A stretch of 64,000 nucleotides of DNA from Flavobacteriales bacterium (GCA_019638085.1 JAHBUL010000003.1:62001-126000); one strand, 5' to 3'; shown: positions 1 to 8,382, counted from the first letter of the stretch. Notes: a model not told the origin generated them from the letters alone. Program-made: numbers and translations.

Positions 1-459
1 TATATACGTGATGTTCGGCAACGACACTTCACGAATGAGCGAATAGTATTGATTCCCTATCGAGTTTATGTAAATCCTTGGACCGCTGATTTGGATTTGC
101 TCTTGCGCAGGAAAAGAGATAATCTCGGGGAGTCTGCGAATCTTTTCCACACGTTCTTGCCACAAACGAGGGAGATTTTCAGCTCGACGGTATGGCTGTT
201 CTGGTTTTCGATACTCTGGTTCTGTTGCCTCGAGGTATTTAAGTAGGTCATCGCGCAACATGAAACAGTTAATCGAAAAGCCGTGAGGTCCGAAAAAGTC
301 ACGAACCTCAGTCCCTTCATTACCGACGTAAAACTTGGCTTCACCGTTACCACTGCCAAGTTTGTTGCTGGGCATAACGAAAGAATCCGCAATGGTCATC
401 TTCTCCTTCGCGTCTATAACCGCGAAGCGCTTCCCCTCAATCAGTATTTCATCGGCCAT
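1..459 (-). CDS. Partial gene after the C5 methyltransferase, possible restriction endonuclease
   Basis: An open frame of 153 codons starts with ATG at 459 (MADEILIEGKRFAVIDAKEK) and runs off the left edge, so the C-terminus is missing. It begins 10 nt after the stop of the cytosine methyltransferase on the same strand, which looks like one operon. I recognise no nuclease motif in the visible part. The restriction-partner idea rests only on position, because type II endonuclease genes usually sit beside their methyltransferase. The region is AT-richer than the rest of the window. No Shine-Dalgarno is visible, which is normal for Bacteroidota. It could equally be an accessory protein of the system. 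Confidence 0.6.
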   Translation of the reverse strand, partial: MADEILIEGKRFAVIDAKEKMTIADSFVMPSNKLGSGNGEAKFYVGNEGTEVRDFFGPHGFSINCFMLRDDLLKYLEATEPEYRKPEQPYRRAENLPRLWQERVEKIRRLPEIISFPAQEQIQISGPRIYINSIGNQYYSLIREVSLPNITYI

Positions 460-469
460 GAATAGCTGC

Positions 470-1705
470 TTATCGCCCGAACTTCGTGATGTCCATCTGC
501 TTCAAAATCGCAATCAATACATCAACAACAATACTGTTGCCCGCTTGACGATACATCTGTGTGTCACTAACATCGATTTTGAAGGTGTCCCTGAATCCCA
601 TAAGTCGTAGGCACTCGCGTGGGGTGAGTTTCCGAATGCGACCATATCGATGAGTTACGTAATTATCTACTCCTGCGCGGTGCATCTTATGCATCGATTG
701 CAACAATGGTCGAGCTACAGCAAGATCTGTTTCTGTGCTTGTCTTGAAGTTCTTAGTGCCACCGGCGAGCACATATTTGCTGACCTTAGGCGAGAGGTAG
801 TACTTCTCCTCCACTTCAGATACGTCAAAAACGAATTCGTCGAAGTCCGTTTTGAGCTCTCGATCATCGAACACAAAGTCACCATGCCAGTTGAATTGCT
901 GATTCGCTTTTTGACAAAGGGCAACAGCGCCATTGATTTGGGTATAGCGCTTAAGTCTATTCTTCGTGCTAGTGACGAACTTGATTCCCTTCTCCCGCAG
1001 GTAGTACTTCGATTCAGTATAGTCCTCGAGGAAGTCCTGCATCGTCCTTTCCAACTCCACTGGTTGTGGAAAGTTGAATGAAACGTCATGGTCAAGAAAG
1101 CCGACCACGAAAATTCGCTCGCGATGTTGCGGAATACCGTAATCCTTACTGTTGAGCAAGTCGAAATGAATTTTATAGCCAAGGTCGTGGAATACATCCT
1201 TTACAACCTGCCATGTCCGACCTCCATCATGGTTAGTCAGGCCTCGAACGTTCTCATAAATAAAAACCTTGGGTTTTGATTCGTTGACGAGCCGTGCAAA
1301 CTCATAAAACAATGTGCCCCGAGTGTCCTCTAAGCCAAGCCGCTTGCCAACCATGGAAAATGCTTGGCAAGGACTTCCGCCGACCAGGAGGTCAATTTTT
1401 TGGTTGAATTTCTTAGCGGATAGGTCGTGAATATCTGAGTGCCAATGCCTATGCCCTATCTCATAGTTGGCAAAATAGCTCTGCTTGACAAATTTGTCGA
1501 TGTCGCCTGCAAATAGAATCTCGTGATTCAAATTGAGCCTTTGAAAGGCATGCTCAATAGCTCCTATTCCGCTGAAAGAAGTGCCAACATTAATTGTGGC
1601 TTTCGGGTTTTCGAACGTACTCGTTCTCCAATCATCTATTCCGTGAAACAAGGAACTACCGTCTTCTACAGTAGTTACGCCGATTGTTGAATCGCGATAG
1701 GTCAT
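470..1705 (-). CDS. DNA (cytosine-5) methyltransferase
   Basis: It transfers a methyl group from S-adenosylmethionine to C5 of cytosine in a specific DNA site. C5-methyltransferase motifs appear in order: motif I GTSFSGIGAIEHAF, motif IV GGSPCQAFS with the catalytic Cys, motif VI ENVRG, motif VIII QHRERIF, and near the C-terminus motif X RQAGNSIVVDV. The variable part between motifs VIII and X is the target-recognition region. An in-frame ATG at 1771 would add 22 residues that do not resemble the family, so I chose the ATG at 1705 (MTYRDS); even this leaves a leader before motif I. The next gene, cut by the edge, starts 10 nt downstream. Probably the modification half of a type II R-M system; the recognition site cannot be read from sequence. 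Confidence 0.93.
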   Translation of the reverse strand: MTYRDSTIGVTTVEDGSSLFHGIDDWRTSTFENPKATINVGTSFSGIGAIEHAFQRLNLNHEILFAGDIDKFVKQSYFANYEIGHRHWHSDIHDLSAKKFNQKIDLLVGGSPCQAFSMVGKRLGLEDTRGTLFYEFARLVNESKPKVFIYENVRGLTNHDGGRTWQVVKDVFHDLGYKIHFDLLNSKDYGIPQHRERIFVVGFLDHDVSFNFPQPVELERTMQDFLEDYTESKYYLREKGIKFVTSTKNRLKRYTQINGAVALCQKANQQFNWHGDFVFDDRELKTDFDEFVFDVSEVEEKYYLSPKVSKYVLAGGTKNFKTSTETDLAVARPLLQSMHKMHRAGVDNYVTHRYGRIRKLTPRECLRLMGFRDTFKIDVSDTQMYRQAGNSIVVDVLIAILKQMDITKFGR

Positions 1706-1818
1706 GTGCGGCTGAGTTCTTGGAATGGATGACCTGAGTGGTCGTTGCGAACATAGAACCATAGGGGGCATCTGCCGATACTCTGTCGCTTCATTTTGTA
1801 CACATCATTGTGGTCGTA

Positions 1819-2214
1819 TCACCTAGGAATAAGGATGCGCTTCAGAAGTCCGTGTTGGAGTGCCTCATAGCAGTAAAGCTCATCATCCTCCAGTAGGCCA
1901 TCTTCATAGCGTGCCCATGCTTCGTCCGCAAGCGGAGCAAGCACCACCGGCCAACCACTCTGTACATAGAACGGTGCGATCAAACGAGGCTCGATCAAGC
2001 GGAAGCGATCCGGGCCTTCAGCCTTCATGCTGATCTCGGTGCCATGGTCAGTGGCTTCGTCGGGATGGAGCCCTCCATAGAGGTAGCCGATTGAAAACCA
2101 TGCCTTGAGGAAATCTTCGTGGGACATGTCACTTAGTGGGCTGTCCAGCGCAGGAATGAGCCATTGAAGTGCTTGCCGTTCATTGCTGGGGATGCAGGAG
2201 TCGGAGGTTCTCAT
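1819..2214 (-). CDS. Hypothetical protein, 131 aa
   Basis: A 131-residue acidic soluble protein (MRTSDSCIPSNERQALQWLI) without signal peptide or membrane segment. It has many aromatic residues and ends with ALQHGLLKRILIPR. I do not recognise the family. It lies upstream of the methyltransferase on the same strand, separated by about 110 nt, and its base composition is closer to the host average than that of the methyltransferase. It may be unrelated to the R-M genes. Confidence 0.6.
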   Translation of the reverse strand: MRTSDSCIPSNERQALQWLIPALDSPLSDMSHEDFLKAWFSIGYLYGGLHPDEATDHGTEISMKAEGPDRFRLIEPRLIAPFYVQSGWPVVLAPLADEAWARYEDGLLEDDELYCYEALQHGLLKRILIPR

Positions 2215-2289
2215 GGTTGACGGAATTTATGTCAGTTGGCGGATGACATATTAGTCGATCGCATTGTGACTTCCAAGTGTTGTTGATAA

Positions 2290-2553
2290 ATCAACATCGC
2301 CCTCAACGCCCTCCACGACAAAGCCTTCGATCGCGGCCTGGTCACCTTCGATCCCGATCTCCGCATGGTTTGCGGCAAGCATCTTCGGAAACGGTTCCGT
2401 GAAGAAGAGATAGCTCGGAATTTCAAGGCCTTTGAAGGCAAAGCCTTGCGGGTACCTGCGGAGTCGGACGGCCCCGGCGAAGAGTACTTGGCATGGCATC
2501 GTGTCATGATCTTCGAGGAAGGTACACGGGATGAGATGGGCACGTGTGATTGA
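2290..2553 (+). pseudogene. C-terminal remnant of an HNH restriction-type endonuclease
   Basis: The frame from 2290 to the TGA at 2551-2553 reads NIALNALHDKAFDRGLVTFD, then a basic stretch and FKAFEGKALRVPAE, ending near LAWHRVMIFEEG. This is the usual C-terminal part of HNH nucleases of the type NGIALNALHDKAFDRGL. In-frame stops at 2284-2289 remove everything upstream, including the first His of the HNH motif, so it cannot be a full gene. It faces the intact HNH gene at 2562-3506 tail to tail and differs from it in sequence, so it is a relic of a different nuclease, not a duplication of that gene. Confidence 0.75.
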
Positions 2554-2561
2554 CCGCTACA

Positions 2562-3506
2562 TCAATTGAACCCGGACCGTTCCCGATGCATCGCCAAGTT
2601 CTTCAACGCCGGATGGTGTAGTGTGTGATCCGGCAGGATCAACCGCTTCCCGGCAAAGGGCCGGATGGCATAAGGCGTATCCGCTTCCCGAAGTTCGTTG
2701 GACACGATCACGGTATAGTCCGCTGCGATGCTGATGAGGCCTCGATCGAATGCGCGGTGCATATTGGGGCAAAGTGCGATGCCGTTGGTGATCGTGTCGT
2801 CATAGGAATCGGCCCATGGAACGATGTGGCAAGCATCGATCAAGCTTGCCCGTTTGTTGTGCTGGATATGCAGGCCCGTGATGGCGCAGCGGTAGCCGTA
2901 TAGTTCAGGGATCTTGCGCTTGAAGGCGGCACCGCGCAGCACTTGTTCTTCCTCCTCCTCTTCCTGCAGGTGTTGGAGTTGGCGTGCCACATAGGCTTCC
3001 GGTGTATCGTGCTCGATCTGGCGTTCGATCTCGCGGAGGTGGTCCGGCAACGCGTTGGGAACGGCTTGGCCGGTGAAGTATTTCGCTACAAGGATGAGCT
3101 GATCGGCAGCGCGATGCGCCCGATCTTGCCAGCGGTCGAAAACATCCGCGCGCAATTCCGCATAGGCATCGAAGGCGATGAGCGCGCTGAGGCTCTTGAT
3201 GGAATTGGAGCGGGTAAGTCCGTGCTCGAAGCCCGGCAACGTATGCAGTTTCCACAGGCCCGAGTGCTCGTTCTTCAAGTGGTAGAAGGGAAGGAAGAAG
3301 CGTCGTTGATAGGGGCTGTCCTTCACCAACGCCGCCCAGTAGCCATTGAAGAGGTTGATCAGTTCAGCGGAAGGGGTGATCCGGTTCTCGGTGATCAGCC
3401 CTTCATCGATGGCCTTGAGCACGGCCAGCAAGAGCACGGGCTTATGGGGCGCACGACCATTGGCCCGCTTCAACCGCAGGTAGTCGGGCAGTAGCGGACC
3501 TGGCAT
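2562..3506 (-). CDS. HNH endonuclease with possible N-terminal sulfur-binding domain (type IV restriction-like)
   Basis: A 314-residue protein starting MPGPLLPDYLRLKRANG. The upstream part of the open frame (to 3602) is low-complexity and probably untranslated. The N-terminal 130 residues contain APHKPVLLLAVLKAI, which resembles the phosphorothioate (sulfur)-binding domain of ScoMcrA-type restriction enzymes. A Glu-rich linker (LQEEEEEEQ) follows. The C-terminal HNH nuclease contains CAITGL, DACHIVPWADS and NGIALCPNMHRAFDRGL. By family knowledge such fusions cut DNA carrying phosphorothioate or other modifications, which would make this a modification-dependent defence gene. The HNH call is firm; the sulfur-binding call is by pattern only. 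Confidence 0.85.
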   Translation of the reverse strand: MPGPLLPDYLRLKRANGRAPHKPVLLLAVLKAIDEGLITENRITPSAELINLFNGYWAALVKDSPYQRRFFLPFYHLKNEHSGLWKLHTLPGFEHGLTRSNSIKSLSALIAFDAYAELRADVFDRWQDRAHRAADQLILVAKYFTGQAVPNALPDHLREIERQIEHDTPEAYVARQLQHLQEEEEEEQVLRGAAFKRKIPELYGYRCAITGLHIQHNKRASLIDACHIVPWADSYDDTITNGIALCPNMHRAFDRGLISIAADYTVIVSNELREADTPYAIRPFAGKRLILPDHTLHHPALKNLAMHRERSGFN

Positions 3507-3901
3507 GCGGAGCAAGATAGGTGCGCGCACCGATGAGGAAATGATCGGTGCCTTAAATGCCTTTCCCGCCGAGGCGGCGGGCCCAGCGCTGGAGCACCTC
3601 ACCGTTCACCGAAAGCACCTCTTCAACCGAAAGAGCCTGAAGCCGCCAACCGCCAAGGGGCCTGAAGCCGCCGAAAGCCGAATGCCTTGGCCGAAGGGCC
3701 GAAAGCCGAGGAAGCCAAACCCCTGGGAGCCGTGCTCAGCAGCCCACCTGTATATATAAGGTATAGGACCAGCTCGCCTAAGAGGGCCGATCCCGCTTCG
3801 CGGCCTGTATGCCCATGCCCCTGCAAAATCCCCCTTTATGGGTATTGCAGGTACTGGAGGCCCCTACCATCTTCGCGTGCAGATCCACCCATCCTCCATC
3901 C
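3507..3901. other. Intergenic region, GC-rich with GAAGCCG/GGCCGAAAG words
   Basis: About 395 nt without a convincing gene. Positions 3640-3720 are built of repeated GAAGCCG, CCGAAAGCC and GGCCGAAGGG words; a related stretch in the opposite orientation lies at about 6171-6265. Open frames across it have no recognisable content. A short AT-rich patch near 3755-3768 (TGTATATATAAGG) could hold a promoter for the LuxR-type gene, but no clear -7/-33 pair is visible. Confidence 0.5.
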
Positions 3902-4162
3902 ATGAACGTGCCCCATTTGACGCCGAGGGAGTTGCAGGTGCTGCACCTGCTTTGCGACATCGCCTGCTGGTTGGAGAAGGAGATGCCGGACCTGCTGGGC
4001 ATGACGTTGAGCACCTTCAAGTCGCACAAGGAGAATTTGTTCCGGAAGTTCAAGGTGCATAACCGCCAGGAATTGCTGGTTCAGGCGGTGCGGCTGGGGC
4101 TGGTGCCTTGCTATTGCCAAGCAGGGCAGGAGCGGATCGCTGCCGATGCGGCCGCACGTTGA
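3902..4162 (+). CDS. Small orphan LuxR/GerE-type HTH protein
   Basis: An 86-residue protein starting MNVPHLTPRELQVLHLLCD, with a single LuxR-type helix-turn-helix (LTPRELQVL, then STFKSHKENLFRKFKVHNRQELL). It would bind DNA. It has no receiver or ligand-binding domain, so control must come from expression level or a partner. An upstream in-frame ATG at 3809 would add 31 residues unlike the family, so I chose 3902. The recognition region departs from the usual TVxxHxxNI(Y/L)xKL pattern (STFKSHKENLFRKF) but keeps the helix lengths. Confidence 0.8.
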   Translation: MNVPHLTPRELQVLHLLCDIACWLEKEMPDLLGMTLSTFKSHKENLFRKFKVHNRQELLVQAVRLGLVPCYCQAGQERIAADAAAR

Positions 4163-4276
4163 GCTTACCTTACGGAGTGCCTATCGGTCCAGCGAGGCGG
4201 AACCCGCCGATGTTCGGGCCGGGCAACCGAGTTCACAGTGATGATGCGCGGCATGATGTTCAGGGTCTTCGGAGAA

Positions 4277-4549
4277 CTGTTCAAGTTTCCTTGAAACCTG
4301 TGCAAGATTCCTGGAAACCTGTCCAGGATATCCGAAAACCTGTTCAAGATTCCTGAAGACCTGTTCAAGATTTCCGGGAACCTGTTCAAGATTCCTGAAA
4401 ACCTGTTCGAGATTTTTCCAAACCTGTTCAAGATTCCTTGAAACCAGTTCAAGATTTCCGGGAACCTGTTCAGGATTCCTGAAAACCTGTTCAAGATTCC
4501 TTGAAACCTGTTCAAGATTCCCCCAAACCTGTTCAAGATTTCCGGAAAC
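4277..4549. repeat. Tandem array of 13 copies of a 21-bp repeat
   Basis: Thirteen adjacent 21-bp units with consensus CTGTTCAAGATTCCTGAAAA plus C, without spacers. Variation clusters in the middle third (CCTGAA, TCCGGG, CCTTGA, CCCCCA), while CTGTTCAAGAT and AAAC are nearly fixed. Because 21 is a multiple of 3, the minus strand stays open through the array and would encode heptads such as ILNRFPE and ILNRFSG within an open frame at 4165-4593. The plus strand is interrupted by TGA in several units. I see no sign that the minus frame is a real gene. Unit length and the lack of spacers exclude a CRISPR. Confidence 0.95.
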
Positions 4550-4745
4550 CTGCTCGCGTTGAGCTGCGGGGCAGCCTTGTCTTCAGCGTCCAAGGCCCTT
4601 GTTGGCGTGGTTTTTCGGCTTTCGGCTCAATTTAAGTCCTTGATTATCTGCGAGATAGTTGTTATCTCGGCTAAATGGCCGATATCCATCGCCGGGGAAG
4701 GGTCGTTTCAATCCCCAAAACCAGGCGTGCCACGCCACAAACTAC

Positions 4746-5366
4746 ATGAAAATGGCAACAGGAAAAATGGGCCTTATCGGCCTCGCCGCCACGGCGATCG
4801 TGGCCAAAGTACAGGGTATACTTGACAAGCTCAAGACCAGTGTACTGTATACGGATCCAGTGCCCCCACTGGTTACCATACAAGCGGACCTCGATGCACT
4901 GGCGGCGGCCAATGCAGCGGCGAACGTGAACGGGGGCAAGGCCGAGCACCAGGCCAAGCGCGAGGCGCTGAAAGTGGTGAAGGCTGACGTGAAGAGCTTG
5001 CTGGCATACGTACAAGCCACCTCCGGGGGTGATGCCGACAAGATCCTCAGCAGTGGTTTTGAACTGGTGAAGCGCAGCACGCCGCTCGGTGAGCTGAACC
5101 CGCCGGTGAACCTTCAGGCCCGTTTCACTACCATGGAGGGCCGCGTGAGCATCGTTTGGCAAGGTGAAAAAGGTGCGGACACCTACCTCGTGTTCCGGAG
5201 CGCCACCAACGATCCCTTCCAGTGGGAGTTGATCGGCACCACCACCAAACGGAAGTTCAACGCCGAGAAGTTGAAGTCAGGCACGCAGTACTGGTTCGCC
5301 GTGAGCGCCGTGGGCGCCGCCGGTGAGACCAGCAAGAGCGAGCCGCTGTTGGCCCGTGCGGCCTGA
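4746..5366 (+). CDS. Fibronectin type III-like domain protein
   Basis: A 206-residue protein starting MKMATGKMGLIGLAATAIVA. After a short hydrophobic segment comes an Ala/Lys-rich helical region (about residues 25-100). A C-terminal fibronectin type III-like domain starts near PPVNLQARFTTMEGRVSIVW and includes ADTYLVFRS and the typical end LKSGTQYWFAVSAVGAAGETSKSEP. It probably acts as a binding or spacer protein; no catalytic motif is seen. The in-frame ATG at 4659 would add a leader unlike a protein N-terminus, so 4746 is preferred. A strong hairpin follows 27 nt after the stop. Confidence 0.75.
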   Translation: MKMATGKMGLIGLAATAIVAKVQGILDKLKTSVLYTDPVPPLVTIQADLDALAAANAAANVNGGKAEHQAKREALKVVKADVKSLLAYVQATSGGDADKILSSGFELVKRSTPLGELNPPVNLQARFTTMEGRVSIVWQGEKGADTYLVFRSATNDPFQWELIGTTTKRKFNAEKLKSGTQYWFAVSAVGAAGETSKSEPLLARAA

Positions 5367-5392
5367 GGCCACCACATCCTTCTACGCTGGAT

Positions 5393-5420
5393 ACGCCCCC
5401 GTGCCGCCGCACGGGGGCGT
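5393..5420 (+). terminator. Hairpin terminator after the fibronectin-like gene
   Basis: A perfect 12-bp stem (ACGCCCCCGTGC, loop CGCC, then GCACGGGGGCGT). There is no clear T-tract, so it may act as an mRNA-end hairpin instead of a strict intrinsic terminator. Confidence 0.6.
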
Positions 5421-5476
5421 TCGCGTTCTGGGTAATGGCGTTCCTTCCCCAACTTCGCAGCAGCAACACCTGGAAC

Positions 5477-5917
5477 ATGAACTGGAAGAAAGGACGCGGC
5501 AAGCTCGGGCCATTGGCCCCGCTGCTCGGCAGTTGGGTAGCCACGGCGGATAGCCCCATGGGCAAGCTGCGCTGCACGCGTGAATTCACATCGGTGCTGG
5601 ATGGGAAGTACATGCAACTGAACACCGATTGGCGGTTCGCAAAAAACAGCTACACCGAGATCGCGATCTTCGGCGTGGACGATGGCATGCTCACCTGCTG
5701 GTCCTACACCTCGGATGGCAAGCATTCCATCGGCGTGCTCACCAGCGCGGCGGACATCCATGCCAATGCGATCTGCTTCGAGGCGCACATGCCGGCGGGC
5801 GTGGCCCGGCAGGTCTACTGGCCGGACGGGGAGGGCGGCTTCCACTGGGCGGTGGAGTCGAAGAACAAGAAAGGCTGGAACCGCTTCACGGAGCATCACT
5901 ACACGGCAGCGAAGTAG
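5477..5917 (+). CDS. Hypothetical DUF1579-like protein
   Basis: A 146-residue soluble protein starting MNWKKGRGKLGPLAPLLGSW. The pattern LGSWVATADSPMGKLRCTREF, then a central W and repeated beta-strand-like segments, resembles small lipocalin/DUF1579-like proteins that score a compound or sugar response. I cannot assign a substrate. The frame is open from an ATG at 5435, but that start would fall just after the upstream hairpin and adds residues without family resemblance. Confidence 0.6.
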   Translation: MNWKKGRGKLGPLAPLLGSWVATADSPMGKLRCTREFTSVLDGKYMQLNTDWRFAKNSYTEIAIFGVDDGMLTCWSYTSDGKHSIGVLTSAADIHANAICFEAHMPAGVARQVYWPDGEGGFHWAVESKNKKGWNRFTEHHYTAAK

Positions 5918-5954
5918 GGGTTGGACGCGACCTTTTATTCTCCCGCCGGCCCCC

Positions 5955-6053
5955 CCCGGCGCTCGGCTTGACCAGTGATCCCACTGCGCTGTCGGGTGCC
6001 TGCATACCGTATACGTGCGCCTGTAATTCGATATGCCTCCGGCGGGCACCGCC
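5955..6053. repeat. Dispersed hairpin repeat, family A (copy 1)
   Basis: Core GCGCTCGGCTTG, then GTGATCCCAC, then GTCGGGTGCCTG, ending in CCTCCGGCGGGCACCG. It shares arms and order with copies at 8211-8286, 9271-9338 and 9336-9413. This copy has an extra segment before its right end and a degraded right arm. Confidence 0.7.
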
Positions 6054-6304
6054 AGTTGGATGGAGGATATCAAGGGGCAGTGGAGGGATAGCCCCGGATT
6101 CAATGCACCCGAAGCGGTCTAAGATCCAGAGGCCTTGAACGAACTCGCCATTCGTTTTATCCATTCCTCCTGTTCCGGCCCGAGGCCTTCGGCTCTTCCG
6201 GCTTTTTTTGGCATCGGCGTTGTTCGGCCCGGCGGCTTCAGGCCTGTGGGCTTCTTCAGGCGCTTTCGGCATTGGGCGCATGCGGTAGGTGCGTTGCGTG
6301 TGAC

Positions 6305-6703
6305 CCAATACGGAACTATGTGGAAGGCATCGGCCTTGAGCAATATATGTGGTTGTGTCTCGGCATCATCGGTGAGCGTTATCAGTTGGTCGGCACTGTG
6401 ATCAATGGCGATACCACCGGCACGATCTCACCGGATTCAAGCATCGTTCCCGTTCGGGAAAAGACATTGGTGAAGGTCAAGGTGTTCCCAAATCCGGCCA
6501 ATGATCATCTTGTGATTGAAGGGCTCGATCCCAGCGGGGCCATGCTGGCCCTGTTCGATCTGCAAGGGAGACGTGTGATCCAACGAACAGTGCATGCATC
6601 ATCGGCGACCTTGGACGTATCATCGCTGAGTGATGGCATCTATATCCTTTCCGTTCCGGGAGCACGGCACTTCATACCCGTAAGGGTGGTGGTAGCACAT
6701 TGA
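6305..6703 (+). pseudogene. C-terminal remnant of a T9SS-secreted protein
   Basis: The reading frame shows YVEGIGL and ERYQLVGTVINGD, then a complete T9SS type A sorting domain beginning near VKVFPNPANDHLVIEGL and ending IYILSVPGARHFIPVRVVVAH. YVEGIG followed by a sorting domain is the usual last part of much larger secreted proteins. There is no signal peptide; the frame opens with TTG at 6272 after GC-rich repeat sequence. I read it as the tail of a gene whose front was lost, perhaps by recombination at the upstream repeat. Confidence 0.6.
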
Positions 6704-6839
6704 CCGCGCCCGGCAGGAAGGTGGTTTCCCTGATCCGGTGCCCGGCGTTCCTTGGTCTTCCATCCGTGCGCTCCCGATCGGCATCGGAGCGTGGTTCCTC
6801 TTTCTGCCCCTTGCTGCCTCCTGCTTCTACCTTCGCGCC

Positions 6840-8123
6840 ATGAGCAACTACGTCTCCGCCGAGCAGGCCGTTTCCTTGGTGAAGAGCGGGCAGCGCGTGT
6901 TCGTGCATGGCAGCGCCGCCACGCCGCTGGTATTGATGAACGCCCTTTTTGCGCGGGCCATAGAGCTGGAGCGGGTGGAGTTGGTGAGCATCAGCACTAT
7001 CGGGGACCTCGATCTGCAGCAGCCGGAAGTGCAGCGCGCCTTCTTCATGAACAGCCTGTTCGTGAGCGACAATGTGCGCACGGCGGTGAACGGGCCGCAT
7101 GGCGATTACGTGCCGGTGTTCCTCAGCGAGATCCCCCGCTTGTTCGATCAGCACGTGCTGCCGCTGGATGTGGCGCTGCTGCATGTGTCGCCGCCGGATG
7201 CGCACGGCTTCTGCTCGCTGGGCGTGAGCGTGGATGTGGCCCGCGCGGCGGCGCGCACCGCCAAGGTGCTCATCGCCCAAGTGAACCCGCGGATGCCGCG
7301 CACCCACGGCGAGGGCATGGTACACAGCAGCCGCTTCGCCGCGATGGTGGAGGTGGACGAGGCCCTGCCGGAAGTGGATTACGCCAGCGCCATCGGCCCG
7401 GCGGAAACCCGCATCGGGGCGCTGTGTTCCGAGCTGATCGAGGACGGCAGCACGCTGCAGATGGGCATCGGCGCCATCCCCGATGCGATCCTGCGCGGAC
7501 TGAAGGACCACAAGGACCTGGGCGTACACACGGAGATGCTCAGCGATGGGCTGCTGCCACTGCTACTGGCGGGCGTGATCACCGGCCGCTTCAAGCGGAA
7601 GTACCCCGGGCGGGTGGTCACCAGCTTTGCATTGGGAACGAAGGCCCTTTACGACCACCTCGATGACAATCCGATCTTCACCTTCCTGGACACGGCCTAC
7701 GTGAACAGCGGCCATGTGATCAAGCAGAATCCCAAGGTTGTGGCCATCAACAGCGCCATCGCGGTGGACCTCACGGGGCAGGTCTGCGCGGACAGCATCG
7801 GAACCAAGCAATACTCGGGCGTGGGCGGGCAGATGGATTTCATGCGCGGGGCGGCGCTCAGCGAAGGGGGCAAGCCCATCATCGCCATGGCCTCCACCAC
7901 GCGCAAGGGCATCAGCAAGATCGTGCCCTTCCTCGCGGAAGGTTCCGGCGTGGTGACCACCCGCGCCCATGTACACCACGTGGCCACCGAGCACGGCATC
8001 GTGAACCTCTACGGCAAGAGCCTGCGCCAGCGCGCGGAGCTGCTCACCAGCATCGCCCACCCGGACCACCGCGAGGCGCTGGACCGCGCCACCTCGGATC
8101 GCTTCGGGCCGAAGTACCGGTGA
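6840..8123 (+). CDS. Acetyl-CoA hydrolase/transferase family protein (4-hydroxybutyrate CoA-transferase-like)
   Basis: A 427-residue enzyme starting MSNYVSAEQAVSLVKSGQRV. It moves CoA between a CoA thioester and a short carboxylic acid such as acetate, butyrate or 4-hydroxybutyrate. Family features: VFVHGSAATP near the N-terminus, LQMGIGAIPDAIL, the catalytic Glu in LGVHTEMLSDG, and the C-terminal QYSGVGGQMDF and STTRKGISKIVPF. An open frame from 6738 would add a hydrophobic leader, but the enzyme is cytoplasmic and 6840 matches the family length. It is monocistronic here. Substrate is inferred from the family only. Confidence 0.92.
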   Translation: MSNYVSAEQAVSLVKSGQRVFVHGSAATPLVLMNALFARAIELERVELVSISTIGDLDLQQPEVQRAFFMNSLFVSDNVRTAVNGPHGDYVPVFLSEIPRLFDQHVLPLDVALLHVSPPDAHGFCSLGVSVDVARAAARTAKVLIAQVNPRMPRTHGEGMVHSSRFAAMVEVDEALPEVDYASAIGPAETRIGALCSELIEDGSTLQMGIGAIPDAILRGLKDHKDLGVHTEMLSDGLLPLLLAGVITGRFKRKYPGRVVTSFALGTKALYDHLDDNPIFTFLDTAYVNSGHVIKQNPKVVAINSAIAVDLTGQVCADSIGTKQYSGVGGQMDFMRGAALSEGGKPIIAMASTTRKGISKIVPFLAEGSGVVTTRAHVHHVATEHGIVNLYGKSLRQRAELLTSIAHPDHREALDRATSDRFGPKYR

Positions 8124-8210
8124 AGGTTATGGGGCCTTGCGGCCCATTGGTTTGAACCACGCGCCGATACATATCGGAGCCACACGGATAGACACGGATA
8201 AATACATCCT

Positions 8211-8286
8211 TACCCCGGCGCTCGGCTTGTCGCGTGATCCCATCGCTATGCCGAGTGCCTGATGCATGATCCGCCTCCGGCAGGTC
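8211..8286. repeat. Dispersed hairpin repeat, family A (copy 2)
   Basis: CCCCGGCGCTCGGCTTG, GTGATCCCAT and GCCGAGTGCCTGATG, then ATCCGCCTCCGGCAGG. CTCGGC and GCCGAG can pair across a loop of about 20 nt. It lies between the CoA-transferase and the converging UspA gene. Confidence 0.75.
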
Positions 8287-8314
8287 ATGCGTTGTGTATC
8301 GCGGTAGGTGAGTG

Positions 8315-8347
8315 GAGCACGAGCGGGACGCTCGCGCTAGATCAGGG
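8315..8347. repeat. Dispersed hairpin repeat, family C (inverted copy)
   Basis: GCACGAGCGGGACGCTCGCG is the reverse complement of the sequences at 10326-10367 and 10464-10501. The core CGAGCG-GGA-CGCTCG folds as a tight hairpin. It sits between the 3' ends of converging genes. Confidence 0.65.
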
Positions 8348-8382
8348 GAGCGCCGTTCGGCGCGATCACGGTCCTCCGCGGT

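Noticed and set aside
2232-2543. A minus-strand gene of about 103 codons
   Set aside because: The plus-strand frame of the same stretch matches HNH nucleases; the minus frame has no resemblance.
4277-4549. A CRISPR array
   Set aside because: Units are contiguous and 21 bp long with no unique spacers, and no cas genes are nearby.
4165-4593. A repeat protein of 142 residues encoded by the 21-bp array
   Set aside because: Open only because the unit is a multiple of three; flanks are not protein-like. Kept as a repeat and raised as a finding, not as a CDS.
6738-6839. A signal peptide for the CoA-transferase (leader MPGVPWSS)
   Set aside because: The family is cytoplasmic and the ATG at 6840 gives the normal N-terminus.
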